Below, piece after piece: positions 1 to 5,628 of a stretch of 8,871 nt of DNA (the stretch's first letter is position 1; every line of letters begins with the position of its first letter). The stretch lies in NCBI GenBank assembly GCA_964616835.1, contig CAZTSG010000053.1, forward strand, positions 1-8,871, read 5' to 3'. Origin of the DNA: JAAOZP01 sp964616835. GTDB taxonomy: Archaea > Thermoproteota > EX4484-205 > JAAOZP01. The translations under genes and the position numbers were made by a program. Under the pieces are notes generated by a model. It worked only from the letters and a program-made list of their open reading frames with translations, did no database searches and was not told where the DNA came from.

Positions 1-1051
1 AAGCCCAAATGCCCTCTTGAAAGAAAACTTGCTTAACCAAATCTAACCTAGCTACTAGCGGTAGCCTAGCAATGATGACATAAGCTGCAGGAAGGAGAAC
101 GAAGAAGAAGAAAATTAAAATAACAAGGAGATCTCTAGCGCAAGTTACTTTCTTACTGCTTAAAGCCGGCTCTATCTTATACGCTTTTCTAAAGGGCACT
201 CGCAGTCTGAAACCCAGTATTCTCAATCCTAAAAGAGACAGTACGGAGAGAACTATCAGCATAAGGCTTACGAAAACCATCGGGGAAACTAGACCCTTGT
301 CAATAGACCTCTTTATGAATACCGGCCCGTTTTCAAAGCTTCCCGCAACCATTATTGTAGCGCCGGTTTCCGAAAGAGACCTTGCAAAAGAGAGTATGAG
401 TGAAGCGATGATGCCCGATTTAATCATTGGAATACTCACTGTCCTAGCGGCGGTGAAGGATGATGCTCCGAGGACTCTTGCCGCAACCTCGTACGTAGCA
501 TCCAATTCCATGAGCTTCCCTACTAGAACTCTCACTACCACAGGATAGGAGAAAGAGAAGTGGAGAAGAAGGACTGTGATAAACCCTGGCGAAATACCCG
601 GAAATCCTAGGCTTAAGAAAGGCGGCTCTTCGCACCAAAGCATTAAAGTGGAGTATCCTAGAATCACAGTCGGAATTATCATGGGGAGGTCCGATAAATA
701 GTCTATGAGTCTTATCCAACTATACTTCCTCTTGGCAATCAACCAAGCCAATGGAAGCCCAGCAGCCACATCTAAAAATGAAACTAAAGCAGCTAATGCA
801 ATGGATGAGAAAATTGCTGAAAAAGATTTTTCAAGCAACTCTCGGTTTTTAAAAACCTCTTGGACAGCATCAATCCTACTCAGAACCCCTAGAAGAGAAG
901 GGAGAAGAATTATGCCAAGGAAAAAAGCAACAGAAGAAAAGTATATTGAGAATGAAACAATCCTATTCTCAGAAAGCTTGTCTAATCGTATCATAATCCT
1001 CCGCATTTTCTTTTTAAACCAGCTTGCTCTACTCAGCCCAGTAACCGGCAA
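1..1051 (-). CDS. ABC importer permease, probably fused double permease (partial, 3' end off the left edge)
   Basis: This minus-strand frame is open from the left edge to about 1060. Numbered from a TTG at 1051, about 350 residues are visible. Hydrophobic segments lie near 33-55, 79-106, 121-140, 156-178, 212-236 and 257-280. Residues 187-210 are a classic EAA loop (YEVAARVLGASS, then IPMIKSG), which contacts the ATPase in binding-protein-dependent importers. It is followed by ARSLSETGATIMVAG, which resembles the conserved segment of sulfate, molybdate, iron and thiamine permeases. A further membrane helix begins near 308, so the protein is probably a two-domain FbpB/ThiP-like permease cut after its first half. 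The substrate cannot be told; the ATPase and binding protein are not in view. The TTG has GGAGGGG 8 bases upstream. GTG at 1060 sits on that motif, and ATG at 1006 is another option. Confidence 0.85.
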   Translation of the reverse strand, partial: MPVTGLSRASWFKKKMRRIMIRLDKLSENRIVSFSIYFSSVAFFLGIILLPSLLGVLSRIDAVQEVFKNRELLEKSFSAIFSSIALAALVSFLDVAAGLPLAWLIAKRKYSWIRLIDYLSDLPMIIPTVILGYSTLMLWCEEPPFLSLGFPGISPGFITVLLLHFSFSYPVVVRVLVGKLMELDATYEVAARVLGASSFTAARTVSIPMIKSGIIASLILSFARSLSETGATIMVAGSFENGPVFIKRSIDKGLVSPMVFVSLMLIVLSVLSLLGLRILGFRLRVPFRKAYKIEPALSSKKVTCARDLLVILIFFFFVLLPAAYVIIARLPLVARLDLVKQVFFQEGIWA

Positions 1052-1075
1052 ACTCTGCACCCCTCCGAGATTAAC

Positions 1076-1094
1076 TGTTTAAAACCTTTATGGT
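1076..1094 (-). promoter_or_regulatory. Candidate promoter of the ABC permease gene
   Basis: On the minus strand, GTTTTAAAC (about 1077-1085) and CATAAAGG (about 1086-1093) are TATA-like. Placing transcription starts about 26 bases from the element centres gives starts near 1055-1063. That is at or just before the GTG and TTG candidates, so the message would have a very short leader or none. The strong Shine-Dalgarno-like GGAGGGG at 1060-1066 would be transcribed only with the more upstream start. The exact start cannot be settled from the sequence. Confidence 0.4.
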
Positions 1095-1104
1095 GGAGCA
1101 CTAA

Positions 1105-1179
1105 GCGGAGAGCCGCATAAGCGTTACGCTTAAATCCCTTGACGTAAAAGTTACGTCTTTATCCAAGGGGGTAGACGTA
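1105..1179. promoter_or_regulatory. Cluster of inverted repeats, candidate operators upstream of the ABC permease gene
   Basis: Three perfect inverted repeats lie within about 55 bases: GCGG/CCGC (1105-1108 and 1113-1116, 4-base loop), TAAGCGT/ACGCTTA (1118-1124 and 1126-1132, one central base), and GACGTAA/TTACGTC (1141-1147 and 1151-1157, 3-base centre). The last is bracketed by CCCTT (1136-1140) and AAGGG (1165-1169). A further half-site GACGTA is at 1174-1179, and TAAGCG also repeats directly at 1102 and 1118. They lie between the end of the AEC gene and the permease promoter. They could bind a dimeric ligand-sensing repressor or activator. The GACGTAA pair could instead fold in the 3' end of the AEC message. 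Confidence 0.45.
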
Positions 1180-1196
1180 TTCAAAAGAGAGAACAT

Positions 1197-2114
1197 TTAG
1201 AGCGAGAAGAATAAGCCGTAGAAAACTATTACAGGAATGCCTATGGCGAGTATTGAGCCCAACAATATGCTGGCAAATTCCAAGTCAAGATTTTCAGCAC
1301 CAGCGTGTACAAGAGTCATGAAGGCAGGGGGCAGAGAAGCAACGATTATCATGACCCTCAATGCTTGCGGAGCCAGTTGAAGCAAGACTGCAAAGGTAAA
1401 GCCTATTAAGCTTCCAATAAATACTTTTACGAATGCTGATAAAAACACTTCCCACAGGAGGCTTCTCCCAGGAAGCCTGATGAAAACCCCCGCTGCGAGA
1501 AGCACTATTATAGCATTAAACAGCGAGACAAAAAATATCAATTCGCTGACCTGCGGAGGAAAATCTAATCTTAACAGGTTGGTAGCTAATCCAGCTATTA
1601 TGGATAAGATATATGGCTGTGTTAAGAGGTTTTTAACATTGCTTTTCAAAGACCTTTTGCTCTTCGAAGGGTTGAAGCGCGAGGCAACTAGGAAAGCGAT
1701 GGCGAAAACGTATATGGAGTTGCCTATATCTATTAGGGAAGCGGTTGCAACACCCTCTGCATTGAAGAACAGGCTTATGAAAGGCAGTCCGATTATGCCG
1801 ATGTTAAGAGTGCTGCATGCAAGTAGGAAAGCTCCTTTCCGAGCACCGCTCATTTCAATGCTCCTGGAAACAAAATAGGCAATAGTCAAGAGCGAGAGGT
1901 TTATCAGAAGCCCGACCATCGGTAGGAGGAACTCTCCCATGGATATTCTCACGGTTGCAAACGAGCGGAACACTATAAGGGGGAGGAGAACGTTAAGGGA
2001 TAGCGAAAGTAATTTTCTGCCAATAGACTCGTTGAGAATTCGGAGCCTTTTTAGAACCGCCCCTAGGCAAGTGAAGACAACTATTTCTAATACTGTTTCG
2101 ACCAGGCTTGCCAA
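1197..2114 (-). CDS. AEC (auxin efflux carrier) family transporter
   Basis: This is a 305-residue, almost entirely hydrophobic protein with about ten membrane segments in two groups of five, matching the usual length and shape of the AEC/MttP-like family (PF03547). The opening (MASLVETVLEIVVFTCLGAV, then LKRLRILNE and LSLNVLLPLIVFRSF) is typical: a first helix, a short basic loop, then the family's N-x-x-L-P-x-x-x-F segment in helix 2. The late segment with LPPAFMTLVHAGAE fits the second half. Bacterial members move small organic anions such as malate; the substrate here is unknown. The start is TTG, preceded by GAGAAAGG. The gene is divergent from Trm5 and shares a short promoter region with it. 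No neighbour points to a substrate. Confidence 0.85.
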   Translation of the reverse strand: MASLVETVLEIVVFTCLGAVLKRLRILNESIGRKLLSLSLNVLLPLIVFRSFATVRISMGEFLLPMVGLLINLSLLTIAYFVSRSIEMSGARKGAFLLACSTLNIGIIGLPFISLFFNAEGVATASLIDIGNSIYVFAIAFLVASRFNPSKSKRSLKSNVKNLLTQPYILSIIAGLATNLLRLDFPPQVSELIFFVSLFNAIIVLLAAGVFIRLPGRSLLWEVFLSAFVKVFIGSLIGFTFAVLLQLAPQALRVMIIVASLPPAFMTLVHAGAENLDLEFASILLGSILAIGIPVIVFYGLFFSL

Positions 2115-2137
2115 CCTTTCTCGAAGCGTCTGAGCAA

Positions 2138-2160
2138 TCTATTAAAGTTTTATAAAAACG
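2138..2160. promoter_or_regulatory. Shared divergent promoter between the AEC transporter and Trm5 genes
   Basis: The gap between the two genes is only about 50 bases. It holds the self-complementary TATA element TTTTATAAAA (2148-2157), preceded on the plus strand by TTAAAG, a plausible BRE. Read rightward, a start about 26 bases from its centre would fall near 2178, inside the annotated 5' end of the Trm5 gene. Read leftward, it would fall near 2127, about 12 bases before the AEC TTG. One element could therefore serve both directions. Confidence 0.5.
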
Positions 2161-2164
2161 CAAT

Positions 2165-3247
2165 GTGTTTGGAGAATTGTTGATCAAAAACACTAGGATT
2201 GCTAAAGGCGTTTTAGTTAAAAAGGAGCTTGGAGAGAAAACTCTCAGCATCCTAAGGAGTAATAAACTCGTCGACAATACTCTTTCAATCAAGAGGAGAA
2301 ACGATTTCATCATCATACCTATCCTTAGAGAGCTTCCTCTAGGAGGGCTTGGAATTGAAGGAGAAGTAATTACGGAGGAGTTTGAAGAATCCGTCCGGAG
2401 GATCAGCCCATTAGATATGCTTCGAGAAGCTTTAACTAAAGAAGAGCTTAAACTTTTACCAAGTTCCTTCGACATCATCGGGGACGTTTGTATTCTTCAA
2501 ATTCCTGAGGAGCTTTCCAGCCGCCGTAAGATTATTGGAGAAGCTTTTCTCAAATCTATGAAGAACATCAGGGTTGTGCTCAATAAGATTGAACCCCTTT
2601 CAGGAGAATACAGGGTTGGAGGATACGAGGTTTTAGCAGGCGAGGGAGGTACTGAAACAATCTATCGGGAGCATGGGTGCGTCTTTAAGCTTGATATTTC
2701 GAAGGTTTTCTTTACGCCGAGGCTTTCAGCTGAAAGAGCTAGGGTTGCTTCACTAGTTAGACCGGGCGAGGTTGTTTGCGACCTTTTCGCGGGCATAGGG
2801 CCTTTCAGCATAATAATCGCTAGGAAAAACCCTACGGTTAGAGTTCATGCTTGCGACATAAACCCTGATGCATACAAGTATCTGGTTGAAAACATAAGGC
2901 TGAATAAAGTTGAAGATAGGGTTAAAGCATACCTAGGCGATGCGAGAAAGCTTTCTCAAAAAGAGCTTAAAGGCATTGCAGATAGGGTGATAATGAACCT
3001 ACCCATGAGCTCTGAGATGTTTCTCGACGCTGCTAGGAACAGTCTTAAGAGCGGGGGCGGCATCGTGCACCTCCACGTGTTCCTAGAGAGAGGAGTAAGC
3101 TCTCAAGACAAGTATGAAAGTATTGAAAAATCTTTCAGAGAGCTAGGTTGTGAAACAATCCTATTAAATTCTAGGAGAATAAGAGAAGTAGCTCCTTTCA
3201 AATACCACTGGGGTTTCGACATACACGTTAAGCCCAGAGGCAAGTAA
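2165..3247 (+). CDS. trm5: tRNA (guanine37-N1)-methyltransferase Trm5, archaeal type
   Basis: Trm5 transfers a methyl group from S-adenosylmethionine to N1 of guanosine 37, next to the anticodon, preventing frameshifts; in archaea this is also the first step toward wyosine bases. The 360 residues follow the Trm5 order. A small N-terminal D1-like domain spans about 1-60. The D2 region includes DIIGDVCILQIP (103-114) and GEYRVGGYEVLAGEG (147-161). VFFTPRLSAERARV (181-194) leads into the Rossmann fold, with SAM motif DLFAGIGPF (206-214), acidic DINP (231-234) and the class NLP motif (278-280). The C-terminus REVAPFKYHWGFDIHV matches the family. The GTG at 2165 is the longest start. TTG at 2180 fits better with the TATA box and with GGAG at 2171-2174, and would remove five residues. 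The a, b or c subtype was not resolved. Confidence 0.93.
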   Translation: MFGELLIKNTRIAKGVLVKKELGEKTLSILRSNKLVDNTLSIKRRNDFIIIPILRELPLGGLGIEGEVITEEFEESVRRISPLDMLREALTKEELKLLPSSFDIIGDVCILQIPEELSSRRKIIGEAFLKSMKNIRVVLNKIEPLSGEYRVGGYEVLAGEGGTETIYREHGCVFKLDISKVFFTPRLSAERARVASLVRPGEVVCDLFAGIGPFSIIIARKNPTVRVHACDINPDAYKYLVENIRLNKVEDRVKAYLGDARKLSQKELKGIADRVIMNLPMSSEMFLDAARNSLKSGGGIVHLHVFLERGVSSQDKYESIEKSFRELGCETILLNSRRIREVAPFKYHWGFDIHVKPRGK

Positions 3248-3261
3248 AAATTGTTTCGAAA

Positions 3262-3281
3262 AGGGAAAACAATAAATAATA
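3262..3281 (+). promoter_or_regulatory. Promoter of the first HEPN-MNT pair
   Basis: A purine-rich GGGAAAAC (3263-3270) followed by AATAAATAATATTA (3271-3284) looks like a BRE plus TATA box. A start about 26 bases downstream falls near 3301, almost exactly at the GTG at 3303, so the message would be leaderless or nearly so. This supports the GTG start, because no longer in-frame start is available (a stop lies at 3296-3298). Confidence 0.55.
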
Positions 3282-3302
3282 TTATGAGTTTAATGTAGAG
3301 AA

Positions 3303-3701
3303 GTGAGGAGAGCTAAAGACCTAATCGAAGATGCTGAAGACTTTCTTGGAGCGGCTCTAGACCTTTTTAAAACCGGCAGATGGTCAAAAGTTTGCTTCAA
3401 CGCGCAGCAGGCAGCTGAATTAGCTTTAAAAGCAATTTTAAACCATTATGGATTTGAGAGAAGAACACATTCACTTATTGACTTATTAGAGGAACTCATT
3501 AAGATTAATGAGGATTTTAAATCGTTTGAAGAACATGCTAAAATACTCGACCAATACTATATACCGACGAGATATGCTAACGCTTTTGCAAGCGGGCCCG
3601 CTAAGAGATACTTCACTCAGCAGCAAGCTGAGCAAGCAATAACTCTGGCGAAATCTATATTGGAAAAGGCGAAGAACATTGTTATCGAAAGAGGGCTTTA
3701 A
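3303..3701 (+). CDS. HEPN domain protein, likely toxin of a HEPN-MNT pair
   Basis: This is a 132-residue all-helical protein of the HEPN family (PF05168 type). The motif order is AEDFLGAALDLFKTGRWSKVCF (residues 11-32), QQAAELALKAIL (35-46), THSLIDLLEEL (55-65), YYIPTRYANAF (85-95) and a closing YFTQQQAEQAITLAKSIL helix (103-120). In paired operons HEPN proteins are usually toxins, often ribonucleases, held inactive by the MNT partner. The RX4-6H ribonuclease motif is not clear: the histidine (H56) has arginines only at 53 and 54. Activity is therefore unproven, and a non-nuclease or adaptor role is possible. The stop overlaps the next gene by 23 bases, so translation is probably coupled. It is homologous to the HEPN protein encoded at 4750-5154. 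Confidence 0.88.
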   Translation: MRRAKDLIEDAEDFLGAALDLFKTGRWSKVCFNAQQAAELALKAILNHYGFERRTHSLIDLLEELIKINEDFKSFEEHAKILDQYYIPTRYANAFASGPAKRYFTQQQAEQAITLAKSILEKAKNIVIERGL

Positions 3702-4119
3702 AAAAGTCAGAGAGAAGCTAGAGGAATTTGCTCGTCAAGTGGAAAGCCTTAAGCCAAAGTTAATAATATTATTCGGCTCCTATGCACGGGGAGATTATAC
3801 TGACGAAAGCGATATAGATGTTTGCGTAGTCGCGGAGAATCTTCCTGAAAACATTTTCGAGAGAAGAAGCCTATCCGGATTCTACAGAGTAGCAAATGTT
3901 AGAGCAGTTGGCTATTCTCCTGAAGAATTTTTTGAAGAATTGGAAAAGCCAAACTTATTCCTCTACGATATACTTGAAGAAGGCATCATTATTCATTGTG
4001 ACAAAAATTTCCTGGTAAAAGTGATTGAAAAGAAAGAAGAAAACAAGAGAAGATTCGGCTTAATAAGAGAGCCTGGAGGTTGGAGAATAACCAAAGACAA
4101 GAATAAAACGAATTGTTAA
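3679..4119 (+). CDS. MNT nucleotidyltransferase, likely antitoxin of the first HEPN-MNT pair
   Basis: This 146-residue protein has a minimal nucleotidyltransferase fold. After an N-terminal helix comes LIILFGSYARGD (28-39), the GS motif with the family's A-R-G, then SDIDVCVV (44-51), giving the two metal-binding aspartates D45 and D47. The third carboxylate of active enzymes is normally in a later V-D-V strand; here the matching place reads ANVRAV with N73, so catalysis may be reduced. MNT partners neutralise HEPN toxins by binding, and in studied cases by adding AMP to them. The start is TTG, overlapping the HEPN stop by 23 bases; no better in-frame start precedes the GS motif. The C-terminal 30 residues are lysine-rich and outside the core fold. 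Confidence 0.88.
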   Translation: MLSKEGFKKVREKLEEFARQVESLKPKLIILFGSYARGDYTDESDIDVCVVAENLPENIFERRSLSGFYRVANVRAVGYSPEEFFEELEKPNLFLYDILEEGIIIHCDKNFLVKVIEKKEENKRRFGLIREPGGWRITKDKNKTNC

Positions 4120-4183
4120 CTTATTTCACTCTGCAATGAAACGCTAGGTTACAAGCCTATTCGTTCTTTAATGCTGCAAACTT

Positions 4184-4200
4184 TTTAAAAGCTTTAAATA
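4184..4200 (+). promoter_or_regulatory. TATA box without an obvious protein gene behind it
   Basis: AAAAGC followed by TTTAAATA (4193-4200) is a very good match to an archaeal BRE plus TATA box on the plus strand. A second TTTTTAAAA lies just upstream (4182-4190). The predicted transcription start is near 4222. What follows is not a convincing reading frame but a structured stretch with two hairpins. Confidence 0.5.
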
Positions 4201-4221
4201 ATGTCTGAGAATCGCCGGTTC

Positions 4222-4316
4222 GACCTTTCAGGCTTTTGGATCCCAAAAATCCTATGCTCGAGTGTTCTACCCATAACATCCACATTCGGGTTAACGAATG
4301 TGTGCACAGTTTTTTA
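4222..4316 (+). ncRNA. Candidate small structured RNA
   Basis: This is inferred, not recognised. The RNA would begin about 26 bases after the TATA box. It contains a first hairpin (TTTTGG 4234-4239 with CCAAAA 4243-4248, extended by AGG/CCT at 4230-4232 and 4251-4253) and a second (CACATTCG 4281-4288 with CGAATGTG 4295-4302), and would end at T6. No tRNA cloverleaf, C/D boxes or clear H/ACA pocket is seen, although an ACA at 4306-4308 follows the second hairpin. It could be an independent sRNA, or simply a terminator region for the HEPN-MNT message. Confidence 0.3.
4281..4315 (+). terminator. Perfect 8-bp hairpin followed by a T6 tract
   Basis: CACATTCG (4281-4288) pairs without mismatch with CGAATGTG (4295-4302) across a 6-base loop. 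A T6 run follows at 4310-4315. Archaeal termination depends mainly on T tracts, which here lie only on the plus strand, so the site would stop rightward transcription. It would serve the candidate RNA or read-through from the MNT gene ending at 4119, and would keep it from running antisense into the opposing pair. Confidence 0.5.
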
Positions 4317-4385
4317 ACTTTGCCCGAAGAAGGAAGTGTTTATCCATCTAAGAAAGTACGCGTCTACAAGCATTGCGTAGCTGAA

Positions 4386-4781
4386 TCATTCAGGAGAACA
4401 GTCGTGTTGTTGAATCTTCTGTCTAAGATGCTCAATGTGTTCTTCGCCTTTTATCACAACACCATCTTCTAAGGCTCTTCTCACAAAGTTATTTCCAGTC
4501 CTAATAGCTTCCAAAACCTCCCCAATTCCAATTTCAGTAATTTCTACATCAACGTCTTTTATCGCAGTTATCCAAGATTTTAAGGAGGACCTATTAACAA
4601 TAACAAGTATATCGATATCGCTCATACCTCTTACGAATTCGCATTTTGCAACAGATCCCGTAACTAATATCGCGACCGTATCTTCTTTATCTAGACTAAC
4701 CAGCAACTTTAGTATATCCTCTTCCAAGTCTGCTAAAGAAACATTTCTTTTAATTACTTCCCTCAATCTCTCTCCTAACAT
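4386..4781 (-). CDS. MNT nucleotidyltransferase, likely antitoxin of the second HEPN-MNT pair
   Basis: This 131-residue minimal nucleotidyltransferase has TGSVAKCEFVRGMSDIDILV (residues 41-60), that is the GS pair (42-43) and the DxD aspartates D55 and D57. Possible third carboxylates lie in KDVDVEITEIG (75-85), at D78 or E80. The segment between GS and DxD departs from the usual ARG form, reading AKCEFVRG, so it is only a distant relative of the MNT at 3679-4119. By family analogy it counters the HEPN protein encoded upstream, by binding or by AMPylation. The ATG start lies inside the HEPN gene (32-base overlap), the same coupled order as in the facing pair. The gene is convergent with that pair. 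Confidence 0.85.
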   Translation of the reverse strand: MLGERLREVIKRNVSLADLEEDILKLLVSLDKEDTVAILVTGSVAKCEFVRGMSDIDILVIVNRSSLKSWITAIKDVDVEITEIGIGEVLEAIRTGNNFVRRALEDGVVIKGEEHIEHLRQKIQQHDCSPE

Positions 4782-5154
4782 ATCCCAATATCTCCTCCGC
4801 CGCCCTTAATGCTTCTTCAGCATCTTCACTCCTGTAATGTTTGAACGGAGCTCCGAAAGGCCAAGCATTAGGATATCTGGATGGAATGTAATGCCTATCT
4901 AGTTTAACTCCTAATTCTATTAAATTTTGGGGAGCTTCTGCTCTCTTCAACAATTCACTCACGCTATGAATAACTTCATACCTCTTGAACCTAGCTACCA
5001 GGAATGATTTTACAGCCTTTTCAGCAGATTGTTGGGCTAGGAAACATGCCTTCCCATATTTCCCTTCCCTCGCGAGTATCTTGGCTGACGATAGATCGTC
5101 TTCAGCTTCCTCCAGCCAGTCTCTCCACCTTTCGTAACTCAAATCTACTTTCAC
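4750..5154 (-). CDS. HEPN domain protein, likely toxin of the second HEPN-MNT pair
   Basis: This 134-residue HEPN protein (PF05168 type) has the same motif order as the one at 3303-3701: WLEEAEDDLSSAKIL (13-27), GKYGKACFLAQQSAEKAVKS (31-50), IHSVSELL (62-69), RHYIPSRYPNAWPFGAPF (87-104) and a helix around DAEEALRAAEEIL (111-123). Unlike that protein it has an RX4H arrangement (R58 to H63), in the place where HEPN ribonucleases carry RX4-6H, so it is the better candidate for an active RNase toxin. The GTG at 5154 is the longest start. A TATA-like ATTTTTAATG at about 5166-5175 predicts transcription from near 5144, which would favour the TTG at 5142. It follows the SpoIIM-like gene by 42 bases on the same strand and may be partly co-transcribed with it. 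Confidence 0.87.
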   Translation of the reverse strand: MKVDLSYERWRDWLEEAEDDLSSAKILAREGKYGKACFLAQQSAEKAVKSFLVARFKRYEVIHSVSELLKRAEAPQNLIELGVKLDRHYIPSRYPNAWPFGAPFKHYRSEDAEEALRAAEEILGYVRREIEGSN

Positions 5155-5164
5155 TACAGGCTTA

Positions 5165-5182
5165 TCATTAAAAATCTTTTCT
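5165..5182 (-). promoter_or_regulatory. Candidate promoter of the second HEPN-MNT pair
   Basis: On the minus strand, GAAAAG followed by ATTTTTAATG resembles a BRE and TATA box in the 42-base gap after the SpoIIM-like gene. TAATGA/TCATTA (5191-5196 and 5165-5170) also form a 6-base inverted repeat around it, which may be chance. The element suggests the pair has its own promoter besides any read-through. Confidence 0.35.
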
Positions 5183-5196
5183 TTCGAGACTAATGA

Positions 5197-5628
5197 CTAG
5201 ATTAAGCTGTGGTATAAACCAGCGTAGATAAAATTATAGGCCGCAACCTCTATTACTGCAAAAGAAAGATAAATTAATGAACCCAAAATGATAAGTATAT
5301 GAGTGTTAACATTGCTCTTATTTAGTAGGATGATAGCTGTCATCATTTCTAAACTACCCAATAACGAGGTAAAAACGCTTGCTATAAGGCTTATTTTAAT
5401 AGCGTTGAATGCAATATAATATGTAAGCATAGAGTTAAGAAAGAGCAAGATGTAGAGAATTATTTCTAGACCGCATTTATAAAAAATAAACAAAACTGTT
5501 AAAAAGAAGAAATTTCTTATGAGAATCATCAAAATATGGATCAACCCAAGGGGGCGCATCCTAATTTCCAATGGGAATGTATAGTAAGCTAGGACTGATA
5601 AGAGAAGACCCAGAAATAGTGTTAGCAT
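5197..5628 (-). CDS. Small SpoIIM/DUF95-like integral membrane protein of the bacteriocin-like locus
   Basis: This protein is about 143 residues from the ATG at 5628, nearly all hydrophobic, with around five membrane helices. Weak but recognisable SpoIIM/DUF95 features are the run ILIRNFFFLTVLF, then a glycine and an N-x-x-L-x-x-Y-x-x-A-like stretch (LFLNSMLTYYIAF), then SLLGSLEMMTAIILL in place of the family's L-P-H-G-x-x-E segment (glutamate kept, histidine lost), and a second helix-borne glutamate in FAVIEVAAYNF near the C-terminus. DUF95 proteins occur in circular bacteriocin loci, where they are needed for production and help immunity. I chose ATG 5628: it overlaps the protease stop by 7 bases (ATGCTAA) and has AGGTG just before it. 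The frame extends to an ATG at 5691, adding 21 residues, but that would overlap the protease by 70 bases. The family call needs a profile search. Confidence 0.6.
   Translation of the reverse strand: MLTLFLGLLLSVLAYYTFPLEIRMRPLGLIHILMILIRNFFFLTVLFIFYKCGLEIILYILLFLNSMLTYYIAFNAIKISLIASVFTSLLGSLEMMTAIILLNKSNVNTHILIILGSLIYLSFAVIEVAAYNFIYAGLYHSLI

Larger units (their letters stand above)
4120..4385. other. Spacer between two convergent HEPN-MNT modules, no protein gene supported
   Basis: This stretch separates the 3' ends of two converging operons. On the plus strand it has a strong TATA-like element, two perfect hairpins and a T6 tract, described separately as a candidate small RNA gene. A 78-codon plus-strand frame (4236-4472, TTG start) crosses it and runs antisense over the end of the MNT gene. 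It resembles no family I know and carries the hairpins within it, so I do not call it. No frame of more than about 20 codons beginning at ATG is seen on the minus strand in the part checked. Confidence 0.5.

Noticed and set aside
444..719. 91-codon minus-strand frame in another phase
   Set aside because: It lies inside the same permease gene in a different frame and has no coherent domain or membrane pattern.
705..1082. 125-codon plus-strand frame
   Set aside because: It is a shadow of the minus-strand ABC permease, whose EAA loop and helices identify the true coding frame.
1993..2478. 161-codon minus-strand frame spanning the promoter and the start of Trm5
   Set aside because: It crosses a well-supported divergent promoter, is antisense to Trm5 and has serine-rich shadow composition.
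4132..4208. Possible C/D box sRNA (AATGAAA near 4135 and CTGA at 4205)
   Set aside because: The C box does not match RTGATGA well, there are no D' and C' boxes, and a TATA element lies inside the span.
4211..4232. GGTTCGA at 4217-4223 looks like a tRNA T-loop
   Set aside because: The bases on either side do not form the 5-bp T stem, and no anticodon or acceptor arms are found around it.
4236..4472. 78-codon plus-strand frame with several Cys and His
   Set aside because: It starts at TTG, contains both hairpins and the T tract, runs antisense into the MNT gene and resembles no known family.
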